From Paracoccus laeviglucosivorans (lineage in GTDB: Bacteria > Pseudomonadota > Alphaproteobacteria > Rhodobacterales > Rhodobacteraceae): a DNA stretch of 64,000 bases. Of the stretch, positions 48,010 to 57,392 are shown piece by piece (position 1 is the first letter of the stretch; each line of letters starts with the position of its first letter). The stretch spans positions 38,302-102,301 of the forward strand of contig NZ_FXTK01000015.1 in NCBI RefSeq assembly GCF_900182695.1. Reading direction: 5' to 3'. The notes below the pieces were generated by a model, which worked only from the letters and a program-made list of their open reading frames with translations, made no database searches and was not told the DNA's origin. The position numbers were made by a program, and so were the translations under genes.

Positions 48010-49514
48010 TGCGCGCGCTGCTGTTGCCGGTCCTTGCCGCCGTGCCGATCCAGCTTGCCCTGACCATGCCCGCAGCACTGCTGCGCCCGTCGTTAGAACT
48101 GTTACCGGTGCTGCTGGCGCTGATGCTGGGCGGGCGTGTGATGCGACCGCTGGTGACCGCGCTGCTGGTAACGCTGGCGGTGCAAAAGCTGGCCGATCTG
48201 GGCATGGGCGCGACGCTGGCGCGGCCCTTCAACATCGCAGCCGACCTGCCCCTGCTGGATGCGGCGGTGCGGTTGATCGCAGGAAGCTTTGGCACCCTTG
48301 CAGCGGTGGGCGCTGTGCTGGGGGCGCTGTTGGCCCTGGCCGGAACCGTTGCCGCGCTGTGGTGGGCCACGGGGCGCTGGTCGCGGCCCATGGGCCGGGG
48401 ATGGGCGGCGCTGGGGGTGGTTGCGCTGCTATGCCTGCCCTTTGCCACGCCCCGTCCCGCAAACCTCCGCTACGCGACCGAGCGGGGCGAGATGCTGGCC
48501 CAGACCCTTGTCGCCTTGCGCGAATTTCGCGCCGCAGCCGACGCGGACCCGATGCGCGATGCGCAGGGGCTGCTGGCCGGGATCGACCGCGATGTGCTGG
48601 TCATCTTTGTCGAAAGCTACGGCCGCGCCAGTTTTCAGACGCCGTTCTATTCGGAGGTCCATCTGCCAACGCTGCGAAAGGCGCAGGATGCGCTGAGCCG
48701 CGCGGGGCTGGCCACGCGCTCGGGGTTTCTGGCGGCGCCGACGCAGGGCGGACAAAGCTGGCTGTCGCACGCCACATTCGCGGACGGGCTATGGATCAGC
48801 GATCAGGCGCTTTACCGCGCCGCGCTGGCCAGCGGGCGACAAAGCCTGTTCCATTACGCCCGGCAGGCTGGTTTCCGCACCGCCGCCGTCATGCCCGCGA
48901 TCACCCGGCCCTGGCCCGAGGCCGCGCAGATGGGCTTTGACCGCGTGCTGGCCGCAGCCGATCTGGGCTATCGCGGGCCAGCCTTCAACTGGGTGACGAT
49001 GCCTGATCAATACACCCTTGCCGCCGCCGACCGGCTGCTGGCGCAGGACGGCGGGCCGCCGCTATTTGCGCAGATCGTGCTGATCTCCTCGCACGCGCCA
49101 TGGGTGCCGGTGCCGCAACTGATCGGCTGGGATCAGGTCGGAGACGGCTCGGCCTTTGCCAGCATGGCCTTGGCCGCCGAAACGCCCGAGCAGGTATGGC
49201 GCGACCGCGACAACGTGCGCCGCCATTACCGCGATGCGCTGGATTACACGCTGCAAACCGTCACCGCCTATGCGCTGCGCCATGCCGCAGACGCCCCGCT
49301 GATGATCGTTCTGGGCGACCATCAGGCGGCGCAGGGCATCGCACTGGACGGCGGGCGCGACGTGCCGATCCATGTCATCGGCCCGCCCGATCTGGTGGCG
49401 CGGGCGGCGGATTGGGGTCTTGCCCCCGGACTTGTCCCGCCCGATGGTCAGGCAGCGGTCGCCATGGACCGGATGCGCGACGTGATCCTGCACAGCTATG
49501 CCGCCCCCAAGTGA
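48006..49514 (+). CDS. Membrane sulfatase-fold hydrolase/transferase
   Basis: Protein of 502 residues: four or five N-terminal membrane segments (about residues 1-155), then an alkaline-phosphatase/sulfatase-type domain in the periplasm. Metal-site features are VIFVESYGRASF, the probable nucleophile region TQGGQSWLSHATF, and the C-terminal IVLGDHQ, which resembles LtaS-like phosphoglycerol or phosphoethanolamine transferases. It probably adds or removes a phospho-headgroup made with the upstream phosphatidyltransferase. The start overlaps the previous stop (ATGA). Confidence 0.85.
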   Translation: MMRALLLPVLAAVPIQLALTMPAALLRPSLELLPVLLALMLGGRVMRPLVTALLVTLAVQKLADLGMGATLARPFNIAADLPLLDAAVRLIAGSFGTLAAVGAVLGALLALAGTVAALWWATGRWSRPMGRGWAALGVVALLCLPFATPRPANLRYATERGEMLAQTLVALREFRAAADADPMRDAQGLLAGIDRDVLVIFVESYGRASFQTPFYSEVHLPTLRKAQDALSRAGLATRSGFLAAPTQGGQSWLSHATFADGLWISDQALYRAALASGRQSLFHYARQAGFRTAAVMPAITRPWPEAAQMGFDRVLAAADLGYRGPAFNWVTMPDQYTLAAADRLLAQDGGPPLFAQIVLISSHAPWVPVPQLIGWDQVGDGSAFASMALAAETPEQVWRDRDNVRRHYRDALDYTLQTVTAYALRHAADAPLMIVLGDHQAAQGIALDGGRDVPIHVIGPPDLVARAADWGLAPGLVPPDGQAAVAMDRMRDVILHSYAAPK

Positions 49515-49529
49515 TGTTTTTTAGCCCAA

Positions 49530-49584
49530 GGGAACGGCAGCCCGCGCAATATCGTTTCACGAAAGCGTCTTGTCACCCGTTCCC
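49530..49584 (+). promoter_or_regulatory. Structured leader before NMT1-type binding protein
   Basis: GGGAACGG at 49530-49537 pairs perfectly with CCGTTCCC at 49577-49584, enclosing a smaller hairpin near 49553-49567. It lies in the 88-bp gap between the sulfatase-fold gene and the binding-protein gene. No known riboswitch motif (for example TPP) is seen. Confidence 0.4.
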
Positions 49585-49602
49585 AGAATTGGAGTTGCCG
49601 CC

Positions 49603-50601
49603 ATGCCCCCTTTTCCGCTGACACGGCGAAGAATGCTGCAGATGGGGGCCGCTGGCCTTGCGCTGTCGCAGGTGGGGTTGCGGCCAGACCCGGCCCATGC
49701 CGCCGAAACCGTGGCGCTGCAATTGTCCTGGCTGCATTCGGTGCAATTCGCGGGCAGCTATATCGCACAGAGGAATGGATGGTGGCGGGACGCGGGGCTT
49801 GACGTGTCGTTGCTGCAGGGCGGGCCCAATGCCCCGGTCGAGCCTCCGGTCGTGGCGGGAAATGCCTTGGTCGGGATTTCCGCCGCCGACTATACCGCCG
49901 CAGCCGTGGCGCAGGGCGCGCCCTTCAAGATCATCGGCGTGGCGATGCAGAAAAACCCTTTCGTGATCGCATCGCTGCCGGAAAACGCGGTCAGGCAGCC
50001 TGCCGATCTGGCAGGCAAGCGCATCGGTATGGCAATCGCGAATACCCCGGTCCTGCAAGCCCTGTGCCAGTTGAACGATGTGGATTTCAACGCGGTCCAG
50101 ATCGTGCCGACGCAATATTCCGCCCAACCTCTGATCAGCGAAGACGTGGATTGCCTGCTGTGCTGGGAAACCGACCTGCCCGTCGCCATGGCCATGCAGG
50201 GGATCAAGGCGGTGACCATGCTGATGGCCGATCACGGCTATGCCGTGCATTCACAGACCTATATCGCGACCGAGGAAAGCCTTGCAGACCGCCGCGATGC
50301 GCTGGTCGCGCTGATGTCGGGCGAGGTGCGCGGCTGGAACGCCTACCGCGCCGATACCGATGCGGCGGCGGCGCTGACGGTCGAAATGTTCCCCGATGCC
50401 GGTCTGGACCTGCCTACGCAAAAGCTGCAAGCCCAGCGACAGGTGCCGTTGATGTTTTCCGCCCAGACCGACCAACACGGCTTCGGCTGGTGGAGCGACG
50501 AGGCGGTCGAGGACAATATCCGCACGCTGGCGCTGCTGGGCAGCAAGGTGACGCCCGACCTGTGGGACCGCTCAATCCTGGACGCCGTTCATGGCGGCTG
50601 A
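49603..50601 (+). CDS. NMT1/THI5-type ABC transporter substrate-binding protein, Tat-type signal
   Basis: Periplasmic binding protein of 332 residues. The signal is twin-arginine-like (TRRRMLQMGAAGLALSQVG). The mature part has the NMT1/ThiY pattern LQLSWLHSVQFAGSYIAQRN, LLQGGPNAPVEPPVVAG and GISAADYTAAAVAQG. Relatives bind thiamine precursors, riboflavin or related heterocycles, but the ligand cannot be assigned. GGAG stands 8 nt before the ATG at 49603. It feeds the ATPase and fused permease immediately downstream. Confidence 0.9.
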   Translation: MPPFPLTRRRMLQMGAAGLALSQVGLRPDPAHAAETVALQLSWLHSVQFAGSYIAQRNGWWRDAGLDVSLLQGGPNAPVEPPVVAGNALVGISAADYTAAAVAQGAPFKIIGVAMQKNPFVIASLPENAVRQPADLAGKRIGMAIANTPVLQALCQLNDVDFNAVQIVPTQYSAQPLISEDVDCLLCWETDLPVAMAMQGIKAVTMLMADHGYAVHSQTYIATEESLADRRDALVALMSGEVRGWNAYRADTDAAAALTVEMFPDAGLDLPTQKLQAQRQVPLMFSAQTDQHGFGWWSDEAVEDNIRTLALLGSKVTPDLWDRSILDAVHGG

Positions 50602-51355
50602 GGCGGGCATCGCCTGCGCGGGTCTGCACAAGGCGTTCGGCGAAGTCGAGGCGGTGCGGGATTTTTCGGCCCATTTCGCATCCGCGCAGACCACCGCGCT
50701 TGTCGGCCCTTCGGGTTGCGGGAAATCGACGCTTTTGCGGCTGATCGCGGGGCTGGATATGCCAGATCGCGGCACGGTCGCGATCGACGGACAGCCGCCT
50801 GAGCGATTGCGGGAACGGGGCGCGATCTCGGTCGCGTTTCAGGATCCGTCGCTGCTGCCTTGGCTGACTGCGGCGCGCAACGTGGCGCTGGCCCGCAAGC
50901 TGGCTCGCCAGCCTGCCGATCCGGCGCTGGTCGCGCGGCTGTTGCAGATGGTCGGGCTGGGGCAATTTGCGCAAAGCAGGCCCGCCACGTTGTCAGGCGG
51001 GATGCGCCAACGGGCGGCCATCGCGCGGGCGCTGGTGACAGGGCCGGGCGTCTTGTTGCTGGACGAACCCTTTGGCGCGGTTGACGAACTGACGCGCCGC
51101 CAGCTTGCGCAGGATTTGCCACCGCTGTGGCACGAAATGGGGGCCACGACGCTGCTTGTCACGCATTCCGTCTCCGAGGCGGTGCTGCTGTCGGACCGTG
51201 TGCTGGTTCTGTCGCCCCGTCCCGCGCAGATCGTGGCGGATATCGACGTGCCCTTGCCGCATCCGCGTTCGCCCGCCCTGCCCGACACCCCCGCCTTTCA
51301 CCGCATCGAGGCGCAGATCCGGGCCGCCCTGTCCCACGCGCTGGATGCGGCATGA
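50591..51355 (+). CDS. ABC transporter ATP-binding protein (NitT/TauT type)
   Basis: ATPase of 254 residues. Walker A GPSGCGKST, Q-loop FQDPSLLPWL, signature LSGGMRQR, Walker B VLLLDEPFGAVD and the H-loop VTHSVSEAVLL are all intact. Its start lies within the last bases of the binding-protein gene and its stop overlaps the permease start (ATGA). Confidence 0.94.
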   Translation: MAAEAGIACAGLHKAFGEVEAVRDFSAHFASAQTTALVGPSGCGKSTLLRLIAGLDMPDRGTVAIDGQPPERLRERGAISVAFQDPSLLPWLTAARNVALARKLARQPADPALVARLLQMVGLGQFAQSRPATLSGGMRQRAAIARALVTGPGVLLLDEPFGAVDELTRRQLAQDLPPLWHEMGATTLLVTHSVSEAVLLSDRVLVLSPRPAQIVADIDVPLPHPRSPALPDTPAFHRIEAQIRAALSHALDAA

Positions 51356-52902
51356 TCCAAGGCGGACGCTTGGCCGATGCCGTCATCGGCACGCTGATCC
51401 TGCTGGCGCTGTGGCAGGGTCTGGCATTCGCACTTCAAGACCGCTTTCTGATCGCGGGACCGGCTCAGGTTTTGGGTTGGAGCATCGCCAATGCCGGACT
51501 GATCGGGCGGGCGCTGGTCGTGACCGGCAGCAATGCGGCGCTGGGGTTTCTGGCCGGAAACCTTGCCGCCATCGGGCTGGCCGCGCTGGCATTGGTGGTT
51601 CCGCGCCTGATCCCGATGATCTCGGGTCTGGCTTTGGTGGTGTTCTGCCTGCCTATGGTCGCGACCGGTCCGATCCTTCGGGTGATGATGGGACCGGGCA
51701 ACGGGCCGCAGATCGTGTTGGCGGCGCTGGCGGTCTATTACACCACGCTGATCCCGCTGCTGGCGGGGCTGCGCGCCGCGCCCGCAAGCTGGCTGGACCT
51801 GATCCACGTCTATGGCCGGGGCCGTTGGGCCGAGCTGCGCCATATCCGCCTGCGTGCTGCGCTGCCCTATCTTGCGGCGGGGTTGCAGATCGCGGCACCT
51901 GCCGCATTCCTTGGCGCGATGGTCGGCGAATTCACCGGGGCGGAACGCGGCATGGGCGTTCTGACCATCCGGTTCACCCGCGCACTGGACATCCCCGCGA
52001 TCTGGAGCCTTGCGGCCATAGCCGCACTTGTGGCCATCGCAGCCTATGCCCTGATCGGAGGCATCGCGCGGCGCATCCTGCATGAGCCACCCCCGGTCAT
52101 TCTGGCCCCTCCGCCCGGCGGGCCAACGCAGCGCGGCTGGATGCAGGCGCTGGCCGTGCTGATCGCCGTGTTGGCGCTGTGGTGGGCAGGGATGCGGCTG
52201 GCAGGGCTTAGCCCGTTCTTTGCCAAGCGTCCGTCCGATGTGCTGGCGGCGCTGGCATGGGCCCCCGATGCCGCCCAAACGCGGGGGACGCTGGCGACGG
52301 CATTGGCGCAAACGGCGCGGCATGTCCTGCCGGGCTACTGCGCCGGGCTGGCGCTGGGGGCGGGACTGGCGGTGCTGCTGGGCTTGGTGCCGCGCCTGTC
52401 GGCTGTGCTGACGCCCTTGGCCGTGGCGCTGCGGTCCATCCCCATTGTCACGACCGCCCCGCTGATCGTGCTGCTGGCCGGGCGCGGCGCGGCGGGCACG
52501 GTCCTGCTGGTCGCGGTCATGGTGTTCTTTCCGACCTTTGTCGCCTGCCAGCACGGTTTGCGCCAAGCGCCGGGGCGAATCCTTGACGTGTTCGACAGCT
52601 ATGCCGCAAGCCGGCTGCGCAAGCTGATCCATGTGGGCATTCCCGCAATGCTTCCCGCGCTGTTTGCAGCGGCTCGGATCAGCGTGCCCGCCGCGGTTCT
52701 GGCTGTGACGGTGGTGGAATGGCTGGCGACCGGCGGCGGGATCGGCGGACTCATGTCGCTTTCGGCTTCCGTTTCGGATTACGACATGCTGTGGTCCGCC
52801 GTGGTGCTGGTCACACTGATGTCGTGGCTGGGCCATGCCGTCATCTCTGCCGCCGAACGCCGCGTGCTTGCAACCCATGCCCCCGAACAGGTCCGCCCAT
52901 GA
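51352..52902 (+). CDS. Fused double ABC transporter permease (NitT/TauT type)
   Basis: Single 516-residue protein that contains two complete permease modules. The first (about 1-245) has the EAA loop LIHVYGRGRWAELRHIRLRA; the second (about 265-510) has VFDSYAASRLRKLIHVGIPA. Most relatives encode one permease that dimerises, so this fusion makes a fixed pseudo-heterodimer. It probably imports the ligand of the NMT1-type binding protein. ATGA overlaps at both ends show tight coupling with the ATPase and glycosyltransferase genes. Confidence 0.93.
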   Translation: MIQGGRLADAVIGTLILLALWQGLAFALQDRFLIAGPAQVLGWSIANAGLIGRALVVTGSNAALGFLAGNLAAIGLAALALVVPRLIPMISGLALVVFCLPMVATGPILRVMMGPGNGPQIVLAALAVYYTTLIPLLAGLRAAPASWLDLIHVYGRGRWAELRHIRLRAALPYLAAGLQIAAPAAFLGAMVGEFTGAERGMGVLTIRFTRALDIPAIWSLAAIAALVAIAAYALIGGIARRILHEPPPVILAPPPGGPTQRGWMQALAVLIAVLALWWAGMRLAGLSPFFAKRPSDVLAALAWAPDAAQTRGTLATALAQTARHVLPGYCAGLALGAGLAVLLGLVPRLSAVLTPLAVALRSIPIVTTAPLIVLLAGRGAAGTVLLVAVMVFFPTFVACQHGLRQAPGRILDVFDSYAASRLRKLIHVGIPAMLPALFAAARISVPAAVLAVTVVEWLATGGGIGGLMSLSASVSDYDMLWSAVVLVTLMSWLGHAVISAAERRVLATHAPEQVRP

Positions 52903-53936
52903 TCCCCTGCGCCTTTGCGATCCCCGGTGACATCAACACGCTGACCGGCGGTTTCATCTATGAACGCCGCCTGCTGCTGGGCCTGCGCGAGATGGGGCAC
53001 GACATGCGCCACTTGCAGTTGCCCGCAGGCTTTCCCGACCCCTCGCCCGCCGAAATGGCCAAGGCCATCGACATCATGACGGCCGAGGAACGCCCGCTGA
53101 TCGTCGATGGGCTGGTCTTTGGCAGCATCGACACCTCCGGTCTGGCGCGTTGCCGGGCACCGCTGATCGCGATGATCCACCATCCGCTGGCGATGGAAAG
53201 CGGCCTGCCCCCCGCCCGGCGCGACCATCTGTTCGCGACCGAGTGTGACAACCTGCGGCTGGCCCGCCACATCCTTGTGCCCAGCCCGCACACGCGCGAC
53301 ATGCTGGTCCAGCGATATGAGGTCGCCCCAGAACGCATCACCATCGCCCGACCGGGAACAAAACGCGCCCGACTGGCCCACGCGCCCGACCTGCCGCCGC
53401 TGATCCTTGCCGTGGGTATCCTGCATCCGCGCAAGGGGCATGACATCCTGATTTCCGCACTGGGCGATCTGGCCGATCTGGACTGGCAGGCCATGATCGT
53501 CGGGCGGTCCTGGGACGCGGATTACGTCCGCGACATCAGCGCGCAAATCGCCGCCAGCCCCGTGGGTCAACGCATAAATCTGGCCGGAGAGATCAAGCCG
53601 GAGCGGCTGGAGGAGGTCTATGCCAAAGCCTCGGTCTTTGCGCTGGCGACCCGCTACGAAGGGCATGGCATCGTCTTTGACGAAGCCTTGGCGCATGGTT
53701 TGCCGATCGTCAGTTGCCGCACCGGGGCTGTGCCCGATACGGTCCCCGCACAGGCCGGGTTACTTGTCCCGCCCGATGACGCCCCGGCTTTTGGCGCTGC
53801 TTTGCGGCGGATGCTAAGCGATGCGCAATTGCGCACCAGTCTTCAGGACGGCGCCCGGCAGGCAGGGGCGGACCTGCCCGGCTGGGACAGGACCGCCGCC
53901 ATTGCCAGCGGGGTCCTGCAGGGACTGGCCCCTTAG
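52899..53936 (+). CDS. Glycosyltransferase family 4
   Basis: Cytoplasmic retaining glycosyltransferase of 345 residues (GT-B fold). C-terminal donor-site features are AVGILHPRKGHDILISAL, VYAKASVFALATRYEGHGIV and FDEALAHGLPIVSCRTGAVP with the EX7E-like glutamates. It transfers a sugar from a nucleotide donor to an unknown acceptor. The start overlaps the permease stop (ATGA). Membership in this operon suggests the acceptor is the lipid or imported compound handled by the other genes. Confidence 0.92.
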   Translation: MIPCAFAIPGDINTLTGGFIYERRLLLGLREMGHDMRHLQLPAGFPDPSPAEMAKAIDIMTAEERPLIVDGLVFGSIDTSGLARCRAPLIAMIHHPLAMESGLPPARRDHLFATECDNLRLARHILVPSPHTRDMLVQRYEVAPERITIARPGTKRARLAHAPDLPPLILAVGILHPRKGHDILISALGDLADLDWQAMIVGRSWDADYVRDISAQIAASPVGQRINLAGEIKPERLEEVYAKASVFALATRYEGHGIVFDEALAHGLPIVSCRTGAVPDTVPAQAGLLVPPDDAPAFGAALRRMLSDAQLRTSLQDGARQAGADLPGWDRTAAIASGVLQGLAP

Positions 53937-55054
53937 GCGGCCAGCAGCTGGTCGGGGGTGATCGCGACCAGCCCCAGCGCCTCACCCACCGGGGGCGAGG
54001 TCAGGCGACCCTGATGCACGGCAAGGCCCGCGCGCAGATGCGGGTTATCCTCGACCGCGCGACGCCAGCCCTTGTCGGCCAGTTGCAGCACGAATGGCAT
54101 GGTCGCATTACCAAGCGCCTGCGTCGAGGTGCGCGCAACCGCACCGGGCATGTTCGCCACGCAGTAATGGATAATCCCGTCCACCTCATAGATGGGATCG
54201 TGATGGGTTGTGGCATGCGAGGTTTCAAAGCAGCCGCCCTGATCAATGGCCACATCGACCAGCACCGCACCCGGCGGCATTGTCGCAAGCTGCGCCCGCG
54301 TGACCAGCTTTGGCGCGGCAGCCCCCGGCACCAGCACAGCGCCGATCACCATATCTGCAGTCTGGATCAGTTCTGCGGTCGCGGCGGCGCTGGCATATTG
54401 CGTGGTCAGCCTGCCCATGAACACATCGTCCAGATAGGACAGCCGGGGCACAGACCGGTCCATGACGGTCACATTCGCCCCCATGCCGACCGCGACCCGC
54501 GCGGCGGCAGCACCCACGACCCCGCCGCCGATGATGACGACATTCGCGGGCCGCACGCCGGGCACGCCACCCATCAGCACGCCGCGTCCGCCATTGGCCT
54601 TTTGCAGCGCCCATGACCCGACCTGAGGCGCAAGCCGCCCCGCCACCTCGGACATGGGGGCCAGCAGCGGCAGGCCGCCCCGCGCATCCGTCACCGTCTC
54701 ATAGGCGATGGCGGTCACGCCGCTGTCGATCAGGTCGCGCGTCTGCGCCGGATCGGGTGCCAGATGCAGATAGGTGAACAAAAGCTGGCCCTGACGCAGC
54801 CGCGCGCGTTCCTGCGCCTGCGGTTCCTTGACCTTCACGATCATGTCGGCATGGGCGAATACCGTTTCCGCATCCGGCGCGATCACCGCGCCAGCGGCGA
54901 TATAGTCGTCATCCTTGAATCCCGCGCCAAGCCCCGCGCCCGCCTGCACCAGAACCTCGTGGCCATGCTGATGCGCCTCGGCGGCAGCGGCCGGGGTCAG
55001 CCCGACGCGGAATTCCTGCGGCTTGATCTCGGTCGGGCAACCAATCTTCGTCAT
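53933..55054 (-). CDS. ald: Alanine dehydrogenase
   Basis: NAD-dependent enzyme of 373 residues that interconverts alanine with pyruvate and ammonia. Features are [26 protein letters not shown], the nucleotide-binding [19 protein letters not shown], and [20 protein letters not shown] near the active site. I start at 55054 with GGGGAGGAG upstream. Its stop overlaps that of the glycosyltransferase gene. Confidence 0.97.
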   Translation of the reverse strand: MTKIGCPTEIKPQEFRVGLTPAAAAEAHQHGHEVLVQAGAGLGAGFKDDDYIAAGAVIAPDAETVFAHADMIVKVKEPQAQERARLRQGQLLFTYLHLAPDPAQTRDLIDSGVTAIAYETVTDARGGLPLLAPMSEVAGRLAPQVGSWALQKANGGRGVLMGGVPGVRPANVVIIGGGVVGAAAARVAVGMGANVTVMDRSVPRLSYLDDVFMGRLTTQYASAAATAELIQTADMVIGAVLVPGAAAPKLVTRAQLATMPPGAVLVDVAIDQGGCFETSHATTHHDPIYEVDGIIHYCVANMPGAVARTSTQALGNATMPFVLQLADKGWRRAVEDNPHLRAGLAVHQGRLTSPPVGEALGLVAITPDQLLAA

Positions 55055-55213
55055 GCGCTCCTCCCCTTTCGCATTTGGGATAAGTGTCGCACCCCAGCAC
55101 CCGAAGATGCTGCGAAGATCCCCCGCAATCCGGCGCGCGGGCCGCAGGTTCCTGCGCCTATGCCGCGCCTGGCGCCGCATTTCTTGCGCGAAAGCGCGAC
55201 TCGGGCGGGAAAG

Positions 55214-55759
55214 CTATTTCGTTTCGGCCAGCTTCAGGATGTCGTCGAAAAGTCTGGACCATTGCGGCTGATCCAGCCCGATCAACCCGAACGCCTTGAG
55301 CAGAAATGCCCCCTCGCCCGCCAGAAACGCCAAGGCGATGCGGCGGTCGGCTGTGTCATCAAGGTTCAGCCCGGCAAGGCGCTGGTTATACCAGTCGCGG
55401 CTTGCGACCACCTGATCGGGGCTTTGCAGCAGTGCCGTCATCATCACCGCAGCGCGCGAATGATCGGTTTCCTTGGCATCGCGCGTGGCCTGCAGATGGC
55501 CGCGTATCACATCCTGCGGCGACGGCGCTGGCCCGACGCGATCCGCCACATCCTGATCGAAGGCATTGCACCAGCGGTCGATCATCGCGTCGATCAGCTG
55601 CTGCTTGGTGCCAAAGCAATATTGCACGCCGCCCTTGGTGATGCCCGCCGCGCGCGCCACCGCGTCAAAGGTCAGCCCCGCCGCGCCCGTCTGGGCCACG
55701 ATCGTCTCGGCCGCGTCCAGCACCTTGTCGCGGTCGATGCTGCGAGGTCGTCCCGACAT
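55214..55759 (-). CDS. TetR family transcriptional regulator
   Basis: Repressor of 181 residues. The helix-turn-helix covers VLDAAETIVAQTGAAGLTF, DAVARAAGITKGGVQYCFGT and KQQLIDAMIDRW. I start at 55759 because GGAAGG has 6-nt spacing there; an ATG two codons earlier is possible. It is divergent from the DHA2-type exporter and also lies upstream of ald. Confidence 0.93.
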   Translation of the reverse strand: MSGRPRSIDRDKVLDAAETIVAQTGAAGLTFDAVARAAGITKGGVQYCFGTKQQLIDAMIDRWCNAFDQDVADRVGPAPSPQDVIRGHLQATRDAKETDHSRAAVMMTALLQSPDQVVASRDWYNQRLAGLNLDDTADRRIALAFLAGEGAFLLKAFGLIGLDQPQWSRLFDDILKLAETK

Positions 55760-55776
55760 TTCCATCCTTCCATTTC

Positions 55777-55790
55777 AATACAAGCGTATT
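55777..55790. promoter_or_regulatory. Candidate TetR operator
   Basis: AATAC at 55777-55781 and GTATT at 55786-55790 are exact complements around AAGC. It lies in the 79-bp gap between the TetR and exporter starts. Confidence 0.5.
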
Positions 55791-55838
55791 TATATTCCGC
55801 CAAGAGTTCCGACGAAGCATCATATAAGGATCATTCCG

Positions 55839-57338
55839 ATGTCCCCCCGCAAGCGCTGGCTTGTTCTGGCCACCGTATCCACCGCGCTTTTCCTGATCGT
55901 GATCGACATGACGGTGCTTTACACGGCACTGCCGCGCCTGACGCATGACCTTCATGCGACGGCCACTGAAAAGCTGTGGATCGTGAACGCCTATCCGCTT
56001 GTCGTGGCGGGGCTGCTGCCGGGCTTGGGCACGCTGGGCGACCGTCTGAGGCATCGGCGCATGTTCATGGCGGGACTGGTCGTCTTTGGCGCAGCGTCGC
56101 TTGCAGCGGCGTTTTCGCCGACACCGGGCGCGCTGATCGCGACCCGCGTGCTGCTGGCGGTCGGGGCGGCGATGATGATGCCCGCCACGCTGTCGCTGAT
56201 CCGGCTGACATTCACCGACGAACGTGAACGCGCATTCGCCATCGGCATCTGGGCCGCCGTCGCATCGGGCGGGGCTGCGATGGGTCCGGTGATCGGCGGG
56301 CTGCTGCTGGAATATTTCTGGTGGGGCTCGGTGTTTCTGATCAACGTCCCGGTCGTGCTGGGGGCCCTGTTGGCCAGTGCCCTGCTGCTGCCGCATCGGC
56401 CTGGAAACCGCGCCCATCCTTGGGATCTGCTGGGTTCGGTGCAGGTCATGGTGGGGCTGGTCGGGCTGATCTATGCCATCAAGGAACTAAGCAAGCGCAG
56501 CCCGTCATGGGATATTGCCGCCTTCACCGCCGTGCTGGGGGCGGTTGCGATGTGGCTGTTCGTGCGCCGTCAATTGCGCAGCCCGACGCCGCTGATCGAC
56601 TTTGCGCTATTCGCCAATCGCCGCTTTTCGGCGGGGGTCGCGACGGCGCTGGTGGCTTCGGCCGCGCTGATCGGGGTCGAGCTGGTCTTTAGCCAGCGCC
56701 TGCAACTGGTGCTGGGTTTCAGCCCGCTTGAGGCAGGGCTGCTGATCCTGCCGATCCCGGTCGCGGCGTTCTTCGCAGGCCCGCTGACCGGCATGGCGCT
56801 GCCGCGTCTTGGGGCCGAACGGGTGCTGTGGTCGGCGCTTCTGCTGACAGGGCTTGCACTGGCGGCGTTCCTTGTGCTGCATCGCGGCCCCACCGGGCCA
56901 TGGCTGGCGGCGCTGGCGGTCATGGGCTTTGGCGTCGGCGCGGCGATGACCGCCGCCTCGACCGCGATCATGCTGTCCGCACCGGAAGAACGCGCGGGCA
57001 TGGCCGCCTCGGTCGAGGAGGTGTCCTATGAACTTGGCGGCGCGCTTGGGATCGCCCTTCTGGGCAGCCTGATGTCGGCACTTTACACCCGTGCCATGAT
57101 CCCGCCCGACGACATCGCGCTGGCACCGCAGGCCCGCGACAGTCTGGACGAGGCGCTGATCCTTGCCGAACACCTCGACCCGGAAATGGCGGCGCAGGTT
57201 ACGGCGCTGGCCCGCGCGGCGTTCGAACAGGCGTTCGTCGGCGTGATCGCCAGTGCGGTGGTCCTGCTGCTGGTCGTGGCGTTTGCGGTGCGCGGCCATG
57301 CGCTGCATCGCGGTGCGGCGATATCGCAGGGCCATTGA
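55839..57338 (+). CDS. DHA2-family MFS multidrug exporter (QacA/SmvA-like)
   Basis: Inner-membrane exporter of 499 residues with 14 predicted membrane segments. The first segment LIVIDMTVLYTALPRLTHDL and KLWIVNAYPLVVAGLLPGLG match QacA/SmvA cationic-biocide exporters, including the acidic residue in segment one. AAGGA lies 9 nt before the ATG at 55839. The divergent TetR gene and the palindrome between them suggest drug-induced expression. Confidence 0.93.
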   Translation: MSPRKRWLVLATVSTALFLIVIDMTVLYTALPRLTHDLHATATEKLWIVNAYPLVVAGLLPGLGTLGDRLRHRRMFMAGLVVFGAASLAAAFSPTPGALIATRVLLAVGAAMMMPATLSLIRLTFTDERERAFAIGIWAAVASGGAAMGPVIGGLLLEYFWWGSVFLINVPVVLGALLASALLLPHRPGNRAHPWDLLGSVQVMVGLVGLIYAIKELSKRSPSWDIAAFTAVLGAVAMWLFVRRQLRSPTPLIDFALFANRRFSAGVATALVASAALIGVELVFSQRLQLVLGFSPLEAGLLILPIPVAAFFAGPLTGMALPRLGAERVLWSALLLTGLALAAFLVLHRGPTGPWLAALAVMGFGVGAAMTAASTAIMLSAPEERAGMAASVEEVSYELGGALGIALLGSLMSALYTRAMIPPDDIALAPQARDSLDEALILAEHLDPEMAAQVTALARAAFEQAFVGVIASAVVLLLVVAFAVRGHALHRGAAISQGH

Positions 57339-57392
57339 CCGTTCGACAGGCACGGGCGACTATCTGGTTGCGGCTTATGCAAAGGAAAACTG

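Noticed and set aside
49515..49602. Possible TPP riboswitch before the NMT1-type binding protein
   Set aside because: The CUGAGA core and the pyrophosphate-arm motif are absent; only a simple nested stem is present.
51298..52878. 526-codon open frame on the minus strand
   Set aside because: It is the mirror of the fused permease gene; composition is Gln/His/Arg rich with no domain or ribosome site.
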